Numbered from the stretch's first letter, positions 13,380-28,051 are shown. The stretch is DNA of 64,000 nt from Gavia stellata (GCF_030936135.1 NC_082596.1:15042155-15106154); one strand, 5' to 3'. A program made the numbers and translations. Notes: a model not told the origin generated them from the letters alone.

Positions 13380-14619
13380 ATTTGGAAGACATGCATTCTG
13401 ATCTGCTTCTATGACAAAGTGACTCGCTTAGTGGACGAGAGAAAGGCTGTGGTTGTAGTCTATCTAGACTTTAGTAAAGCCTTTGACACTGTTTCCCACA
13501 GCATTCTCCTGGAGAAACTGACTGCTCATGGCTTGGACAGGTGCACTTTTCGCTGGGTAAAAAACTGGCTGGGTGGTTGGGCCCAAAGCGTTGTGGAGAA
13601 TGGAGCGAAATCCAGTTGGCAGCCGGTGACAAGCAGTGTTCCCCAGGGCTCAGTTTTGGGACTGCTCTTGCTTAATATATTTATCAATGATCTGGATGAG
13701 GGGTTTGAGTGCTCCCTCAGTAAGTTTGCAGACAACACTAAGTTGGGCGGGAGTGTTGATCTGCTCGAGGGCAGGAAGCCTCTGCAGAGGGCTGGATCTG
13801 GACAGGCTGGATCGATGGGCTGAGGCCAACTGTATGAGGTTCAACAAGGCCAAAGTGCCGGGTCCTGCACTTGGGTCACAACAACCCCATGCAACGCTAC
13901 AGGCTTGGGGACGAGTGGCTGGAAAGCTGCCCTGCAGAAAAGGACCTGGGGGTGCTGCTTGACAGCCGGCTGAAGATGAGCCAGCAGTGTGCCCAGGTGG
14001 CCAAGAAGGCCAACAGCATCCTGGCTTGTATCAGAAATGGTGTGGTCAGCAGGACTGGGGAAGTGATTGTCCCCCTGTACTCAGCACTGGTGAGGCCGCA
14101 CCTCGAATACTGTGTTCAGTTTTGGGCCCCTCACTACAAGAAGGACGTTGAGGTGCTGGAGTGTGTCCAGAGAAGGGCGACAAAGCTGGTGAAGGGTCTG
14201 GAGAACAAGTCTGATGAGGAGCGGCTGAGGGAGCTGGGGTTGTTCAGTCTGGAGAAGAGGAGGCTGAGGGGAGACCTTATCGCTCTTTGCAACTACCTGA
14301 AAGAAGGTTGCAGAGAGGTGGGTGTTGGTCTCTTCTCGAAGTGGCAAGTGATAGGACAAAGAGAAAATGGCCTCAAGTTGTGCCAGGGGAGGTTTAGATT
14401 GGGTGTTAGGAAAACCCTCTTCACAGAAAGGATTGTCACATTGGACCATGCTGCCCAGGGAGGTGGTGGTGTCACCATCCCTGGAGGTATTTAAAAGACA
14501 TGTAGATGTGGTGCTTAGGGACATGGTTTAGTGGTGGACTTAGCAGTGTTAGGTTTACAGTTGGACTTGATGATCTTAAAGGTCTTTTCCAACCTAAGTG
14601 ATTCTGTGATTCTATGATT
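13380..14619 (+). mobile_element. CR1 LINE, 5'-truncated, dead reverse transcriptase
   Basis: This is a chicken repeat 1 (CR1) non-LTR retrotransposon fragment with the 3' part of ORF2. In frame at 13,419-13,823 it shows the reverse transcriptase blocks [22 protein letters not shown] and FADNTKLGG. The catalytic FADD box has become FADN. The frame shifts near 13.8 kb and goes on at 13,871-14,494 with the usual CR1 C-terminal region ([52 protein letters not shown]). The 3' end has the typical TTGGACTTGATGATCTTAAA block and ends in ATTCTGTGATTCTATGA-type units. It cannot move by itself. Confidence 0.93.
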
Positions 14620-17600
14620 TAATCTGAGTATTTGCAAACATCCTCTAATTCTGCTCATACTGCAAACATAAGAGGTACAGATTCACAGAGCTGGAAACAA
14701 AAAGGGAATTGAAATGACCATCTCATCTGACCTTATCTTTAGGACAAAGAATTTGCACAGTATTTTTTATCAATGACTTTATCACATGACTGAAGGAAAG
14801 GCAATTTCAAGAGAATGTTATTGTACACTGCAGACCATTTCTGGGTAAGCTCTTGGCTCCATCACCTGGGTTTGGCTGATTCAGCTGTTTACCACTGCTA
14901 AAAGGCGATATACCATTCTTCTCAGCTCCGGTGGCACAATCTGCAATGTGTCTTATGCTAGTTTTCCCTCTGCTTGCTGCAATTCAATTCACTAAACAGG
15001 CAGAAGTGTACCAGAAAGTGGAGAGTTTCTTCTGGGCTGGTGAGCAGAGCTGTACAAATGGTTGTAGGGTCCAACGAGCACCAGAGCTGGCACCGAGGTG
15101 GAATGGGCCTGGGCAGCTGGGAACAGGAACAAAAGAGGAGGAAGAGGGAGAGGAAAAGGGGGAAGAAGCTGTCTTTGAGCAGTGATAAGCTATCCACTTG
15201 ACTCAGGGTGCTTGTGGAACTGCAGCCTGAAATGCCTATCTTTCCTTGCATTGACTTGCAACTTGGAAAATGCAGGCCAGTGCAATTTCCTGTACTGCAT
15301 TATTTAATGATTATACATGGCCATGTTTGCCTTTGTGCACTGATATCCCATTTGTAATTTGTTCCACATGTTCACACTTAAATTTCTTACAGTTGCAGTG
15401 TGCCTAAGAGGAGGGAATTGGGTATCAGTCACTCCAAGCCTGCTGTCATCCAGAAATGGTTAATTAACATAACCCCCAAGGGTCATGTTTCAGCCAAAAG
15501 CAGGTAATGAGCTACATAAAATAACATGTTTAGGTCTTTGTAGCTTGTTTGTTTTTAATGTACAGACTGCTATAGAACATAACGTCTAGCAAAAGATTAA
15601 ATTGTCTTGACCCTTTCTCCCAGGGGAGACTAGCCACCAAGACTAAGATGGTCCTCTAAGAGGTGGGACAGCATGTACAGAGCCTGAAATCCTGACAGCA
15701 AGAGAAAGAGACATCCCTCTGAGGTAACCTCTGGGAAGTGGATTGATTTCTTTTTTATAAATGCAGGATCATTTTTAGGAGTTGGTGTCTATTTTAGATA
15801 TGAATATATACTTGCATTTTACCATAGCATGGCTGGAGTTAAGGGAGATGAAGGTAGCTAGCTTACAGTAAGGCATTCCTCAGCCAAAAGCATGACAGAT
15901 ATTTGAGCTGGAGCCCTGGAACACTTTAAAACTCATCTTTCACAACATCAAGAGAGTAAGAGCCACATAGGTCTGGCGGAGAGTTGGTACCAAAGGCATG
16001 AGGGGAAGCTCAAGTGTCTTCCAGTGACTTTTGATAATGCTGGAGGCTCTCTAGCATGCAGTAAGGTATTGGGCTACACATTTGAACCCCCAAGGTCATG
16101 ACACTCTGTGGAACATCATGCATGAATAGGGACATTGTATTAGAGTACTGGTTTTAGAAAACATTCTAGTAATTTGTATAAACTTTCTTATCTCACTGAG
16201 TAAATGACCAAGTGGTGAAACACTAAATATTTACATAGTGAAATAAGAATATTGCTTTCACTGCTTTAAAGAATATTGCATCTGTGGCCTACATTTTGAC
16301 ATCATAGATTAATCTGAGATTTGATAAATTAATTCTTTACTGTCGCTAATTGATTTTCTGCAAGCTTATTTTAGCGTGAGACATTCACATGAAAAAATTA
16401 CCAATATTCATGTGCGTACTTCTCATTTCTCCTACAGTATTGTTCCTGAGTCTCACATAAGGTTGTCTGTCCCTTGCTGTGATGACTAGAGTTTTTTAAG
16501 CAGGAAAATGACAGATAAATCATTAAGGCATTGATCACCTCATGCAAAAGATGGTGAAGCACTTGAGGGAGAAAAGACATTAGCAGGTGAGCTGTTCCAT
16601 GGATTAACGGTTTTGTTTTTCCTAACATTTTTTGTATAAGAGCCAGCATTATGTAAACATCAAATTCAAAAATACTTGGTCCCTCTCTTACTGAGGAAGA
16701 GAAATACAAAATAGGGGTGTAGGTTTTAAGTTGGCCTTTCATTTAAGTAGGTCTTGCAAAACTCATGGAAAATTAGTGTGGGTTGGTTTTTTTTCTATAT
16801 CCCCATGCTTATTTGCAAAGAGAGCTCACTTGTCTTTGTGTTTCAACTGGTTCACTTCCTTAGCGCTAGTGGCCTGGCAAGGGGAACCAGAGGAACTACC
16901 AGGTATTGTCCAGTCTTGCCTCCTCTTTTCAGGCTATGTACAATAGTGTTTCCCATTCTTGGCAGTGCACAGATTGCATTCATTGCTGCTTATTCGCTGC
17001 TGTAAGTTCAAACAATTTAAGTTGTCTGCTAGGAACCGGTCAGAAGAATCAGTGCTTGTATGATTCAAAGGACTGAATGCATCTGGCCAAGCTAATTTTA
17101 GTCTTGTGATAAACCACAGGAAAAGTTAGTAAGTTTTCAGCAAAAAAAAAAAAAGGTATGTTTTAAACTTCTCTTTTTCTATTACAACATCCAAGTTCCT
17201 GCAAAAAACACCATGGTGAGATAACAGGAGGAATTTTTCACAATCTGTCCAACACTTCAGCTCTAGAGTGAGACTCCTATCTGTTTAGATTCTTATATTT
17301 CATGTGTCACTGACCTGGTAATTGTTACAATAGTGAGCGGAAGTGCAGAGAAAAAGGGGCTTTCTAAGCCTCTCCTTACTCAGTTTTTCCATTTTGTATT
17401 AAATGTTCAAACACTCACTGGGCCAGACAGAGATAGCAAGATTCCTGTGCAGACTGATGGCTAAAGCACAACCAAGAGATGGGTACATGTTTTAGTCCTT
17501 GCTCCTGTGAACAGGTAGCTATTTTATGGAAACAAACAGCTTCAATAAGATAAAAGAACAGAAATTCACATCAGACCAGTAGACGCAGTAACTCAAGCTG

Positions 17601-20600
17601 ACAGTATGTTCTGCTAAATCAGCATTTTGCACTACCCAATGCCAGTAATGCCATTTGTTCTATACACTCAAGTCCCTCCACTTATCCATTATACCTCGAA
17701 TATTTTCTAATTCCTCTTATGTCATATATTCAGTAGTTTTGCAATAATGTCTAATTTTGAGCATCACAAAAATATTCACCTGTCAAAAAGCACCTGTAAA
17801 CCTGGCAGAAACCTTAATCTTTGAAGATTTCTTATGTATTTCCAGTAGTTCTTTTTTGGTTTGTTTTCTTTTTATTTTATTCTGCATTTAACTGATAGCA
17901 ATTACAAACTCATTCAGCCTGAGCTATGTCTACACCATATGTTTAGCCCAGGTTGTAGTCCAGGGCTTTTGTAGTATACAGCTTAGCGCACAGGCTGGGA
18001 GGCGTGAGTCGGCTGGGAAGTGTAACTAAGACCTGAAAAGGAACTGCTTTCTAAACCACATCTCAAGTGTGAAGACAACACCTACTAGCTAAGTGGTAAA
18101 AGCCAGCTTCTTAAGCTGTCCCCCAGCTATATCTGTGTTAATGCACTCTGATGTCTGGTTGCAAGATCAAAAAGTTTTGCTTAAACCGCTGTGGCTTGAA
18201 CTGACGGTTTGACTCCGCACTGTAACCAGCCCTGAACTCTCAGGCACTTTTCTTTTCTCCTTTGGGAGGCAACACCTAAGAGCTGAGATTCAGTCTAAGA
18301 CACTGTTCCTTACTAGTCCTTTGCTACGTATTCCCGCTTCTCAGCCCGAGTTTCTGTTGACTTGCTCTTTCCACACTCCGTGATGCTCCGTGATGGAGCA
18401 CACTCTACCTTAGGTGATCTTGCTCTTCTGTGCCCTAGAGTAAGCACCACAGCCAGGGTTTGGGGTGGGGGGTGGGTGCGAGCATGCAGTGTGCACGTAT
18501 CTGTGGATATGTGGTTCTGGTGGCAGGAACAGATGCAAACAGTTTGACAGGATGCCAAACAGCTGCTGCTGTGAGATACAGAATCATACTCCCCTATGAC
18601 TGATGAGGCTTTTAATAAAGAAAAACAGTCTTTGTCAAACAGTACTCTCCAAAGCAGAGGTTTCAGCATTGTCTCCATCCTTAACCACATCACAGCCTGT
18701 TGTTAAGTGAGGCTGTGGGGCACACAGACATCCCGTGGCTGAGGAACACCCGCCAGCAAAGCTGCTCCTCCGGCTGACAGGTCTCTCTGGGGCACAGTCG
18801 GCGGGCATGCCACATCGCAGTTATGCCACCAGTGCTGTGAGACGTCAGAAACGCTACAAACTGATGGCATCACTCAGCTCCACTGGGATAATCACCACCA
18901 GCAGCTACTCTGGGTCACCTAAGTCCGGTCTGTTCATGTCTGTGAAATAAACTGTTTCCAGTATATATGTGTTTAATCACTCTGCCACCCTGTGGTCCTT
19001 TCAAGAATTTTAAGTATGAAAATGCCTGTTAGAAAATCGTTGTGAACTAATGCTCGACAAAAGAAAAGGACTGTTAAATGAAGGGAATAACCTTTAGACA
19101 ATATAATCTTTGCACAGATTTACAAACACAAACATACTTGACTCCATCATTAATTTATCTCCCCAGTGAACACCAAAATAACTACCTAATCCAGTCAAAA
19201 TGAAAAATCAAAGCCAGTAAAATACTAGATACGTCAATATTCTCTTTTATGAAAGTGCTTTGCAAGGAAGTGTTTGTCTGGGACCTCCCAGGTTCTCAAA
19301 ATATTTACGGCTCTCTTGGAGTGCTGAAGCAATGAGATAAACTCAGTAGAACATGCTTCTAAAATAAATCAGATACTGCATGGTGCTGAGATATATCAAA
19401 ATAATCGGATATGACCAGTCGCTTTATTGAACCAGACAGAAGGTGTTTTTGGTGCTAAAGAGAACCAGTATTCTTTATGGAGAAAGAGCTTTGCTGCAGC
19501 TCTGCATCAGGGAAAGTGGGTGCCAAAGGATCTGGTGGAAGGAGGCACTAACAGACGCAACTGGGATGAAGCAGAAACATAGCAAGGTTTTCTCATAAGA
19601 ACAACTTCAGGTCTCTTGAAATACAGAACCCAGTAACAATATTGCCAAGGCTAAAGTCTGGTGGGAACACTGTCCTGCTCTGAATGTCTCAGCAGAAAAA
19701 AAGCATCTGAAAATCAGTCTGCAGTTGTTGCGTCTGGGAAGAAAACTTCACCAAGGTGAGTACATCCAGATAAGTGGGGTGAAATGAGGAGAAAAAGGGA
19801 CAGGAAAGAGCTGTGAAGAGAAAAGGAATGGGGAGAAAAGAGTCCCACTAAGAACAGAAGTGGGACTTGAGCTGAAGAAAAGAGGGGGAAAGAATCAGGA
19901 AGGGAAGAGAAGAAGCTGGAAGGAAGACAGCAGCAGCAGAGCCAGGCTGAGGTAGGAGATGGAAGGAATAAACTGTCTTTGTGATGTCCCTCAGGGCTTT
20001 TCCCCTCTGTATTACACTGTCTTCACAGTGGGATGCTGCCTGTCTCCACAGCAAGCAGCAGAGAGACGAGACCTTTCGTCCCTGCCTGCATTGACTCCTC
20101 TCTCTGAAGAGGAGCCCTCCAAAGTGCCACTCTTAAAGATGTTAATATAGAAAACTGGCCTGGAAGCATCTCAGGAGACCCGCTTACTGCACATCTCCAC
20201 CATGGAATAGGATCAGCCACACCTGTGCTTTTCCTATAACCCAATTTGCCAGACCCCAGTGCCCACTCCCCCAGCAATGGGACTTGCACGGAATTTTTAA
20301 ATAAAGATTTCTAAGTTTCTTAATTGCCTTTGATGTTTCTCTCATTCAAATTGTTAAATCTGGGGGGAAAACTCATTTAGCTCTCCAAAGAAGGCTTGAA
20401 GGGCAGTATGTCCCCTCAAGCTTCATACAGCATCTCTTCTCAAGCAGTTCACGATGACAGCAGACTCATCTTCCACTTACTGAACAATTTTTGGGGAAAG
20501 GCAATTCTGTCAGGTAAGGTCCACGCCAAAACTGGTGACCCAGCTTCCAACACCTAGAGGGGAGAAGATGAGAGGACAAGGATCTCTCCTAACTGTGCAG

Positions 20601-22984
20601 GCAATGAAGTTATTTTCCGAGTTGAGAGTCACTGCAGATCAGAGAGGCCAAAACATCCGATGAATGGAAAGATACTTCTGTTGTCCCAGTTATAGCTTAC
20701 CACATGATGTCAAATTGTTCAGCATCTCAAGACATTGATATCCCTTGTCATAGACTCACTACTAATCATTACTCACAGAGTTGTAAGAAAAAAATTCCAG
20801 CTACTCATTGACACAGTGATTACAATGGAAAAATGTTTGGCCTCATGACAAGCTCTAGTATTCAGCAGCAGGGGGAAAAAAATCCTACAGATGGTCAGGA
20901 TCCACACAGAAAAAAAAAAATATAAAAAATATAATTGATACAGGAACATTCATCCTTTAGGCATAGGGCCTAGTAATACCCGATGAAGGGGGTAGATGGA
21001 AATCTTCAGGACAAAGTGTTTCTTGCAGAGATGTCTGCAGAGCTTTTTGTACTTTCACAGCAAGCAGATGGTTTGGGGCTAAAAAGGACATGGGACTAGA
21101 AGGACTCCTAGGTATATTGGGGAGCAGGATGGGAAGGGGATAGCCTGCTCATCTAACCTTTCAGCACCATGAGGAAAGTTGAGAATGACAAAATTGAGCT
21201 AACTGGTAATTCTTGGAAGGCTCCAGCCTGAGATTTCATTATTCAACATGACTGAGGGTGAGACTAAAAGGCCCTACAAGCAGAAACAAGAGAAACAACT
21301 AGAATTTAACAGAATCAGGTATTTGTTCTGCAGTTTACAGGTCATGCCAACACTGGGGTTTTTGGACAGAATTTTTATGATGTGCTCATTTGTATTGCTG
21401 TTTTAATTTTCCCCTGTGCAAGGCTTCTGCTCCTTTTGTTACGTGAGCTTTTCTTATATTGGCTTCTTCATGGTCCTCATTCAAGTTTTCATCCTGCTAT
21501 TTTTCACTGTCATTTTCCTGCACCGCTCTACTCCTCCATTGTATACTCTTCAAAAATAGAATATTTGATGCATCTTACTGATTTTTTTATATTTTGCATA
21601 ATATGGCTATGGTTTTCACATTAATTAATTAATCTAGTTATTTATTTTAGAGTCAAACAGATATTTGCTGGGATATACTTGTAACGCTTAGCCCCGCAAT
21701 GTCTCAAAAAATAGTAATATATTAACTGCAAAAAAACTTTCTGAGGTTTCTACTATGCAGATACTAGTTAATCAAGAAGTGAGACAATATGTTAACTTGC
21801 CAAATGACACAGACTGATGTTTAGTATGTCACTATTAATAAGGTCTCCAGTAAAGTATTGCTGTTAATTTTGCCAACTAGCAAAATCAGCTGAGTCTGAA
21901 TTACAATTTTTGCTGTGGTAGAAGCACTCTGGAGGTCTATCAGCAAATGTAGATGGAGGAAAAGACTTTCATGGTGTACTCATGCATTAAATGACATGCA
22001 TGCCTGTCATATACTCTAAATCTAAAAGGGACTGTGTCCCTGTAATTAACATATTATTGAAAAAAAAGTCCTGCTCTTTCATGGCAATGTTAACAGAAAT
22101 CATAGCACCTTCCCACACGGTGTTTACACTGCAAGGACATGCTCTGTAGCTAAGAATGTCCTGGCAGACTGGCTGAAACCAGGGAGAAGCTACGAATGTA
22201 GGCTGGGTACCAGCTTGTTCAGGTTCACCCCACCTTATCATGACTGACATCAGTGTCGTATGACTGATCCTCTGGCTTGTTTGCCATTACATATACTGTC
22301 CTTGTACAGAAATGACATAACAACAAAACAGATATCTAAGCATGAGTCGTCTCATAAGCATCGGGCATCTGGGTTCTTGTTTGTCACAACTGTATACTGT
22401 GAAATTCTCAAAGTCATTCCCTAATTGTGTTGATGGTGTTTGTGCCCCGGCTATTTTGGCATGTGCTCTCCAGCTTTGTGCTTGAGTGTTTCTTCTCCAC
22501 TGTTTCCAGCACAGAACCAGTTTTATGTCAGTGAGATACTCCAAGCTATTGTATAGCTTACACAAATAGTTAGGTTTGGTTACAACTGTTTATTTTCTCC
22601 TAATTTGCATCTCCCTATTGGCCTATTACGAGTGACAAGACAGCACTTATCTGAGGTAACAATTCTACTAATTGGCTGAAATTCTTCCTGTTTGAGTCTT
22701 GGACTCATTATCTCCTGCTTTGTGGTGCTTTGCTGGCTGACATCATCAGGTATGATGGTTTTACTGGGATATGATAATACAAATTAATCAATGCCTGGAA
22801 CATAGAATATGCAAGCTGCTGCTTTTCTATTTTAGCTATTCGTTAAAAAAAGTAAAAGAAAAAAGTCAAAACATGTCTAACTCAATAACCAGCTCCAATG
22901 GAGAGCAGAAGAGCGTGTGCTCTGGTGATTTAGAGCATCTGAGTTTATTTAGGGTCCTGAGCTATGACTGAAACCTGAACATTG

Positions 22985-23130
22985 TGATTAACAGAGATAA
23001 GCACATTTAACCTTTATGAATTTGTCTAACTCTTTTGTGGATCGCACTAATTTTGACTTCTATCACATCTCACAAATTCCACAATGTGTTGCATAGAAAG
23101 GTCTTCTCTCCTGTTTCAGCAGTATTCCCC
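22985..23130 (-). mobile_element. Old CR1-family relic, reverse orientation
   Basis: The words AACCTTTATGAATTTGTCTA and CACAAATTCCACAATGTGTTG resemble the reverse complement of old CR1-L type elements. It is strongly diverged and its borders are approximate. Confidence 0.5.
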
Positions 23131-23224
23131 AGTTCTTACATTTGAGACAGACTAGACAATCATTATTTAAGATATGTGTGCACCATGGATTTATACAATG
23201 GCACAATTGAACTAGAGCTCAATC

Positions 23225-24174
23225 TGGCCACAGTCGTAAGAGATAAAAAAAAAAGTTTTTACAAATATATTAACAACAAAAAGAGAGCTAAGGAGAATCT
23301 CCATCCTTTACTGGATGAGGAGGGGGAACATTGCCACCAAGGATGAGGAAAAGGCTGATGTACTTAATGCCTTCTTTGCCTCAGTCTTTAATAGCCAGAC
23401 CAGGTATCCTCAGGGTATTCAGCTCCCTGAGCTGGAAGACAAGGATGGAGAGCAAAATAAACTCCCCATGGTCCAGGAGGAAGCAGTTAGTGACCTGCTA
23501 TACCACCTGGACACTCACAAGTCTATGGGGCCTGATGGCATCCACCCAAGGGTACTGAGGGAGCTGGCGGAGGAGCTTGCCAAGCCACATTCCATCATTC
23601 ATCAACAGTCCTGGTTAACAGGGGAGGTCCCAGATGACTGGAGGCTTGCCAACATGACGCCCATCTATAAGAAGGGCCAGAAGGAGGATCCGGGGAACTA
23701 CAGGCGTGTCAGCCTGACCTTGGTGCTGGGGAATATTATGGAGAGGTTCATCTTGAGGTCTTATGAAGTCTTATGAGGAGCGGTTGAGAGAGCTGGGGTT
23801 GTTTAGCCTGAAGAAGAGAAGGCTGAGGGGAGACTTATTGCTCTCTACAACTACCTGAAAGGAGGTTGCAGTGAGGTGGATGTTGGTCTCTTCTCCCAAG
23901 TGACAAGTCATAGGACAAGAGGAAATGGCCTCAAGTTGTGTCAGGGGAGGTTTAGATTGGATATTAGGAAAATATTCTTTACTGAGAGAGTGGTCAAGCA
24001 TTGGACCAGGCTGCCCAGGGAGGTGGTGGAGTCACCATCACTGGAGGTGTTCAAAAAACATGTAGACGTGGCACTTGGGGACATGGTTTAGTGGGCATGG
24101 TGGTGTTGGTTGATGGTTGGACTTGATGATCTTACAGGTCTTTTCCAACTTTAATGATTATGTGATTCTGTGAT
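23225..24174 (+). mobile_element. CR1 LINE with large internal deletion
   Basis: The left part (about 23,225-23,757) encodes the region leading into the reverse transcriptase: KADVLNAFFASVF, SMGPDGIHPRVLRELAE, WLTGEVPDDWRLANMTPIYKKG and DPGNYR. At about 23,758-23,777 it jumps straight to the C-terminal block [17 protein letters not shown], so the catalytic core ([10 protein letters not shown] to FADDTKL) is gone. The right end is the usual CR1 3' terminus with TTGGACTTGATGATCTTACA and a GATTATGTGATTCTGTGAT tail. Confidence 0.9.
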
Positions 24175-27100
24175 AATTATCTTTTTTATTTTGTTTTTTT
24201 TTCCCTCTTTCTTGTTTTCCTAGGATAGAAATGTAGCACATTCATTGTAGACAGTTATTCTCCCAGTGTCCAACAGGAGTCTGCGACATGCTGAAATGGC
24301 ATTCAGAGCTCTTGTGCTCTAACTCCAGGCTCACCTAGTGGTCCCGCTGCCATGGTCACATTCTGTGTTGAAGCACAATGGGCACATCCTTTGACAGGTA
24401 TTTCTAGACAATGAGAAACTGTCATTTAATGGGTGAAAATGTAACATACATGCTAATTTTAAATATTGCAGATGTCATTTCAGCTGAAAAAATAAATCTT
24501 TGAACAAAGTTTTGTGAGGCTTTAATTAAACTGAGCCTTTCTTGTGGAATAATCTCCAAGAACTGTAACTGTGAATTGTGTAATTATCACCAGGCTGATA
24601 ATGTGTTGCGGTATTCAATTTTCCTGCTGTGCCAGTTTTTCCAGTGCTGGCTTTATTATCTTTTTATTTTCACAGCTATCTACGTTGTGCTTTGAAGGAC
24701 ATTCAGAAGTTTCTAGTGTGTACATCTTTCTTTGATATTTGAACAACCCATTTCATGTAGTCCAATTTTCTCACTACATTTTACTGTAGAGGTCCCAAGC
24801 ACTTGAATTGAAATCACACCTGGGAAGTCATCTTCCTAACATGCTGCCTGATGACTAGAGCCTGACACTGGTAATGTGCACTGTTATAACATATGTCATG
24901 TTATCTCGCAGTTCATTGTTTTATGTCTTAGTTGTGGAGCTTTGGTGTTATTTGAACTTCCTTTCTTTGATTTGTCACAGCTGCCCTTCATTTATTTTGC
25001 TGTTCACATCCTTGATGTTTGAGTCCTGGGAAACATTACACAGGGCCAGGAACTTCAAAGGCAAGACTATAATAATCGTCAACAATCCATTTTCTGTTTT
25101 GCTAACTTCACTCAACGTTAGTCAACCAGATTCCGTTAACATTAATTTCCATTAACATTAGTCAATTGAAAAACTACAGCAAAGCTTATCTTGCTTGAAA
25201 GTTAACTTCATTCCTGCCTCCCCTCCCCAGCCCAGCTGAGGATGCAGGCTACTTAGTGGTTCAGTCTACTTCTCCCTTATACTGAGACCTGTTAAAAGAA
25301 AGAGGCGTACCTCTTAGCTGTATACTCACAGCAGTCACTTAAAACCTCGTATGTGCACCTTGGGGGACTGACTTCAGCTGGTGATCAGTTACGTTGGGAT
25401 GGCTGAATTTATTGCTTCCTCAACTCTTTCTTCCATTTTGCTGCAGGAGAGTTTCACCCCTGCTTGTACCATGATGTTACATGCTCCTGAACCCTGACAG
25501 TTTCATCACACCAGCTCAAAGTGAAAATGGTACTCATTCATGCTACAGCAACTCCAGAGCAAATAAATAATCCCACAGCATCATTATAAAATAATTTCAG
25601 GATCCTACCAAGTTCCCTTACGATAGCATGCATTTCCTTATAAATTGACAGCAGCATTGATAGTTCAGCATGTCCTAATTTTCTCTGCAATCCAAATTCA
25701 TTAAATGATTTATCTGTGTTTCAACAAACTAACTTCATGGGTTCCTACACAAACCAGGTTTTGTCAGTTAGGTCACTGCTCTAAAGCATTCTCAGTGAAA
25801 ACAGAAGCATAATACAAGTTGTTTCCTGAGAATGAGCCATGTTTCCTATAGATTTATGTCCATTTTTTTGCTGACAGGCCAGTTGGCTGCTGCCTCTCAG
25901 AACGGATCAGAGCTGCTTTCCCCTAAGTAGGGGTTCCAAGATATTGTCCAGCCACTGATTTCCACAAAACGTCTAGGAACTTTACCTGCCAAATTTGCCT
26001 GAACTTGAACAGCAACTTCCAGAGTGTTAAGTGAGGGACAGGCAGAGAAAGATGGCATGCAGCACAAGCATATGTGTTTCAGCTCGTTAGTAAAAAAGAC
26101 AAAAAGCATCTACAACCATAACTACTAGGATAAACAAAACTGGTTGGAAAAATTAATAACCAGTACAAATGTTCCTGACCAGAGATCAGCGCCAACTCCT
26201 GAATAACATTCAGTGATTTTCTTCCCATTGGGTTTCTGTTACGTAGCAGAGCTCTTAAGATACAACTCCATGAATTCGTGCCTTGGATTCAGTTCCTTGG
26301 CTAGATCAGAATCTCTTTTTTTATTCCAGAGAATGAAAAGGAGAAGGAAGAAGCAGGCATGCAAGGTCATTGGGAAATTGCACAAATTAAGGTATAAATT
26401 AAAACCAGCATAATTAAGCTGCTATTTAAACAGTTAGTAACTGTGTGAGCATTTATTTGGTAGAACAGTGATCTTCTGGTTTACCTTAGATGTGTGCAGG
26501 AACAGATTTACATTAAAGTAAAATGTAACAGTCTCAGATAAGGCTGTACACATATCAGTTTGCACCTATACATTAGTAGAAACTAGTCAAAGTCAGAGTG
26601 CCTCAGATTTCCTGTGTACACAATGACTGTACTTCCACCTTCCAATAACTGAAATAAAACATGAAAATATGATAGATGGCTGAGTCTTTGAACAAGCCAC
26701 TGCACAGGTGATAGAGGTAACTCCCTCATTACTTCAGTCACAGTTTTCTCCAAGGCCACTTGCCTCGCTGGCACCACTCAGGGAAAGGACCTTCTGAAGG
26801 CAGAAGATGCCTGACTCAGTCACGTATAACAACAGTTGCTCTCTGCAGGGCTGGGTACTCAACTGAGCTAGCTCCATCCCACCGGCTCCTCCTTCTGGTT
26901 CCAACACCACCTCCTTCTCTGGGTCATTTGTTGCAGGCTTATACCAAGCACAGAGGGACTCTGCAAGCGGATATATGCAACTTAAGAGCACAGAGTAATT
27001 ACTTGTAGCTAATGCACACAGCAGGCAGCTAGGACTAACATGCTACTAGGCTGAGTATTAATAAGCCCCACAGCAAGAACTCAGCGAGCGTTTGGGGAGC

Positions 27101-28051
27101 TAGCTGTCCTGGATGAGGCAGGGAAGAGACATCCTGTGCTGCTCCTTGCAGAGGACTGACTCCCAGTGGTGCTGAGCCACTGTCTCCTGGGCCTCTGCTT
27201 TCAGGGTTTTTTTTTGATTTAAGGATGTCAGCAGACTTCCTCTTGAATCTCTGACCTGCAGACTATTTCCATTGCAATAATCACGCTTGCCTGTGGTTTT
27301 TACTCATCTCTGTCATGGCTTTATCTCAAGCACTTCCTCACAGCTTCCTCAAGCAGACAGAGGCCAGGTCAGGCCACAGCGCGAAGCTGAGCTGGGCCCT
27401 GAGTCATGGGGAGACAAACCCTTCTGTGGGGGCTGTGCAATCCCTTTCCTAAGGGTTCATGTGGTGACAAGAGGCAGCAGACACTTGCCCTTGGTTAGAC
27501 TATCCCCACAGCCGTTGTCACAGAAGGAGCGGGGTGGGTGACGCCAGTGGGTGCCCGCCTGCAGGTGCATTGCCCGGTGTCTTCCCACCCACAGCCAGGC
27601 CCCGTAATGGCGGTTCTGACCATCGGCTTCCCTCTCTCCACCCTTGCTCTCATGCTCTGGTGTCAAGGAAATACCTAGAAGGTGCTGCCTCGGTCAGACC
27701 TGGGCAGGGACTCCCATATCGGGCCTGGTTTTGTTGTATTTTATAGACGTATCTTATTTAGGGCATTTTGTGGATTTTTATGGCATTTTATTGGCATATG
27801 GAGAGATTTTATTGCAGCCCAGCCTAGCTCTGGTGCAGCCGGAGAGCAATCGGGAGGTTTGTCCCGGATCAGACCCGGCGGTGGAGCGGCATCCCTGCGA
27901 GCCGGGCCGGGCCTCGCCGGGCGGGAATCGGCTGCCGCTGAGGAGAGCGACTCCTCTCAGTGTAACCCCGAGGTGCTGCCGCCCGCCCCGCCGACCACGG
28001 CCGGACGCCTCGCAGGCAAACAGAGAATCAAAGCAGCCTGCGCGCGCCGAC

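Larger units (their letters stand above)
12400..27830. other. Intergenic DNA between DEPTOR and DSCC1
   Basis: About 15 kb separates the two divergent CpG islands. I find no protein exon or tRNA gene. It contains a 20-bp tandem repeat at 12.8 kb, an old CR1 relic, a long CR1 copy at 13.4-14.6 kb, an old reverse CR1 relic at 23.0 kb and an internally deleted CR1 at 23.2-24.2 kb. A purine-rich stretch lies at about 19,785-19,955. The rest is unique-looking sequence in which I recognise nothing. Confidence 0.7.
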
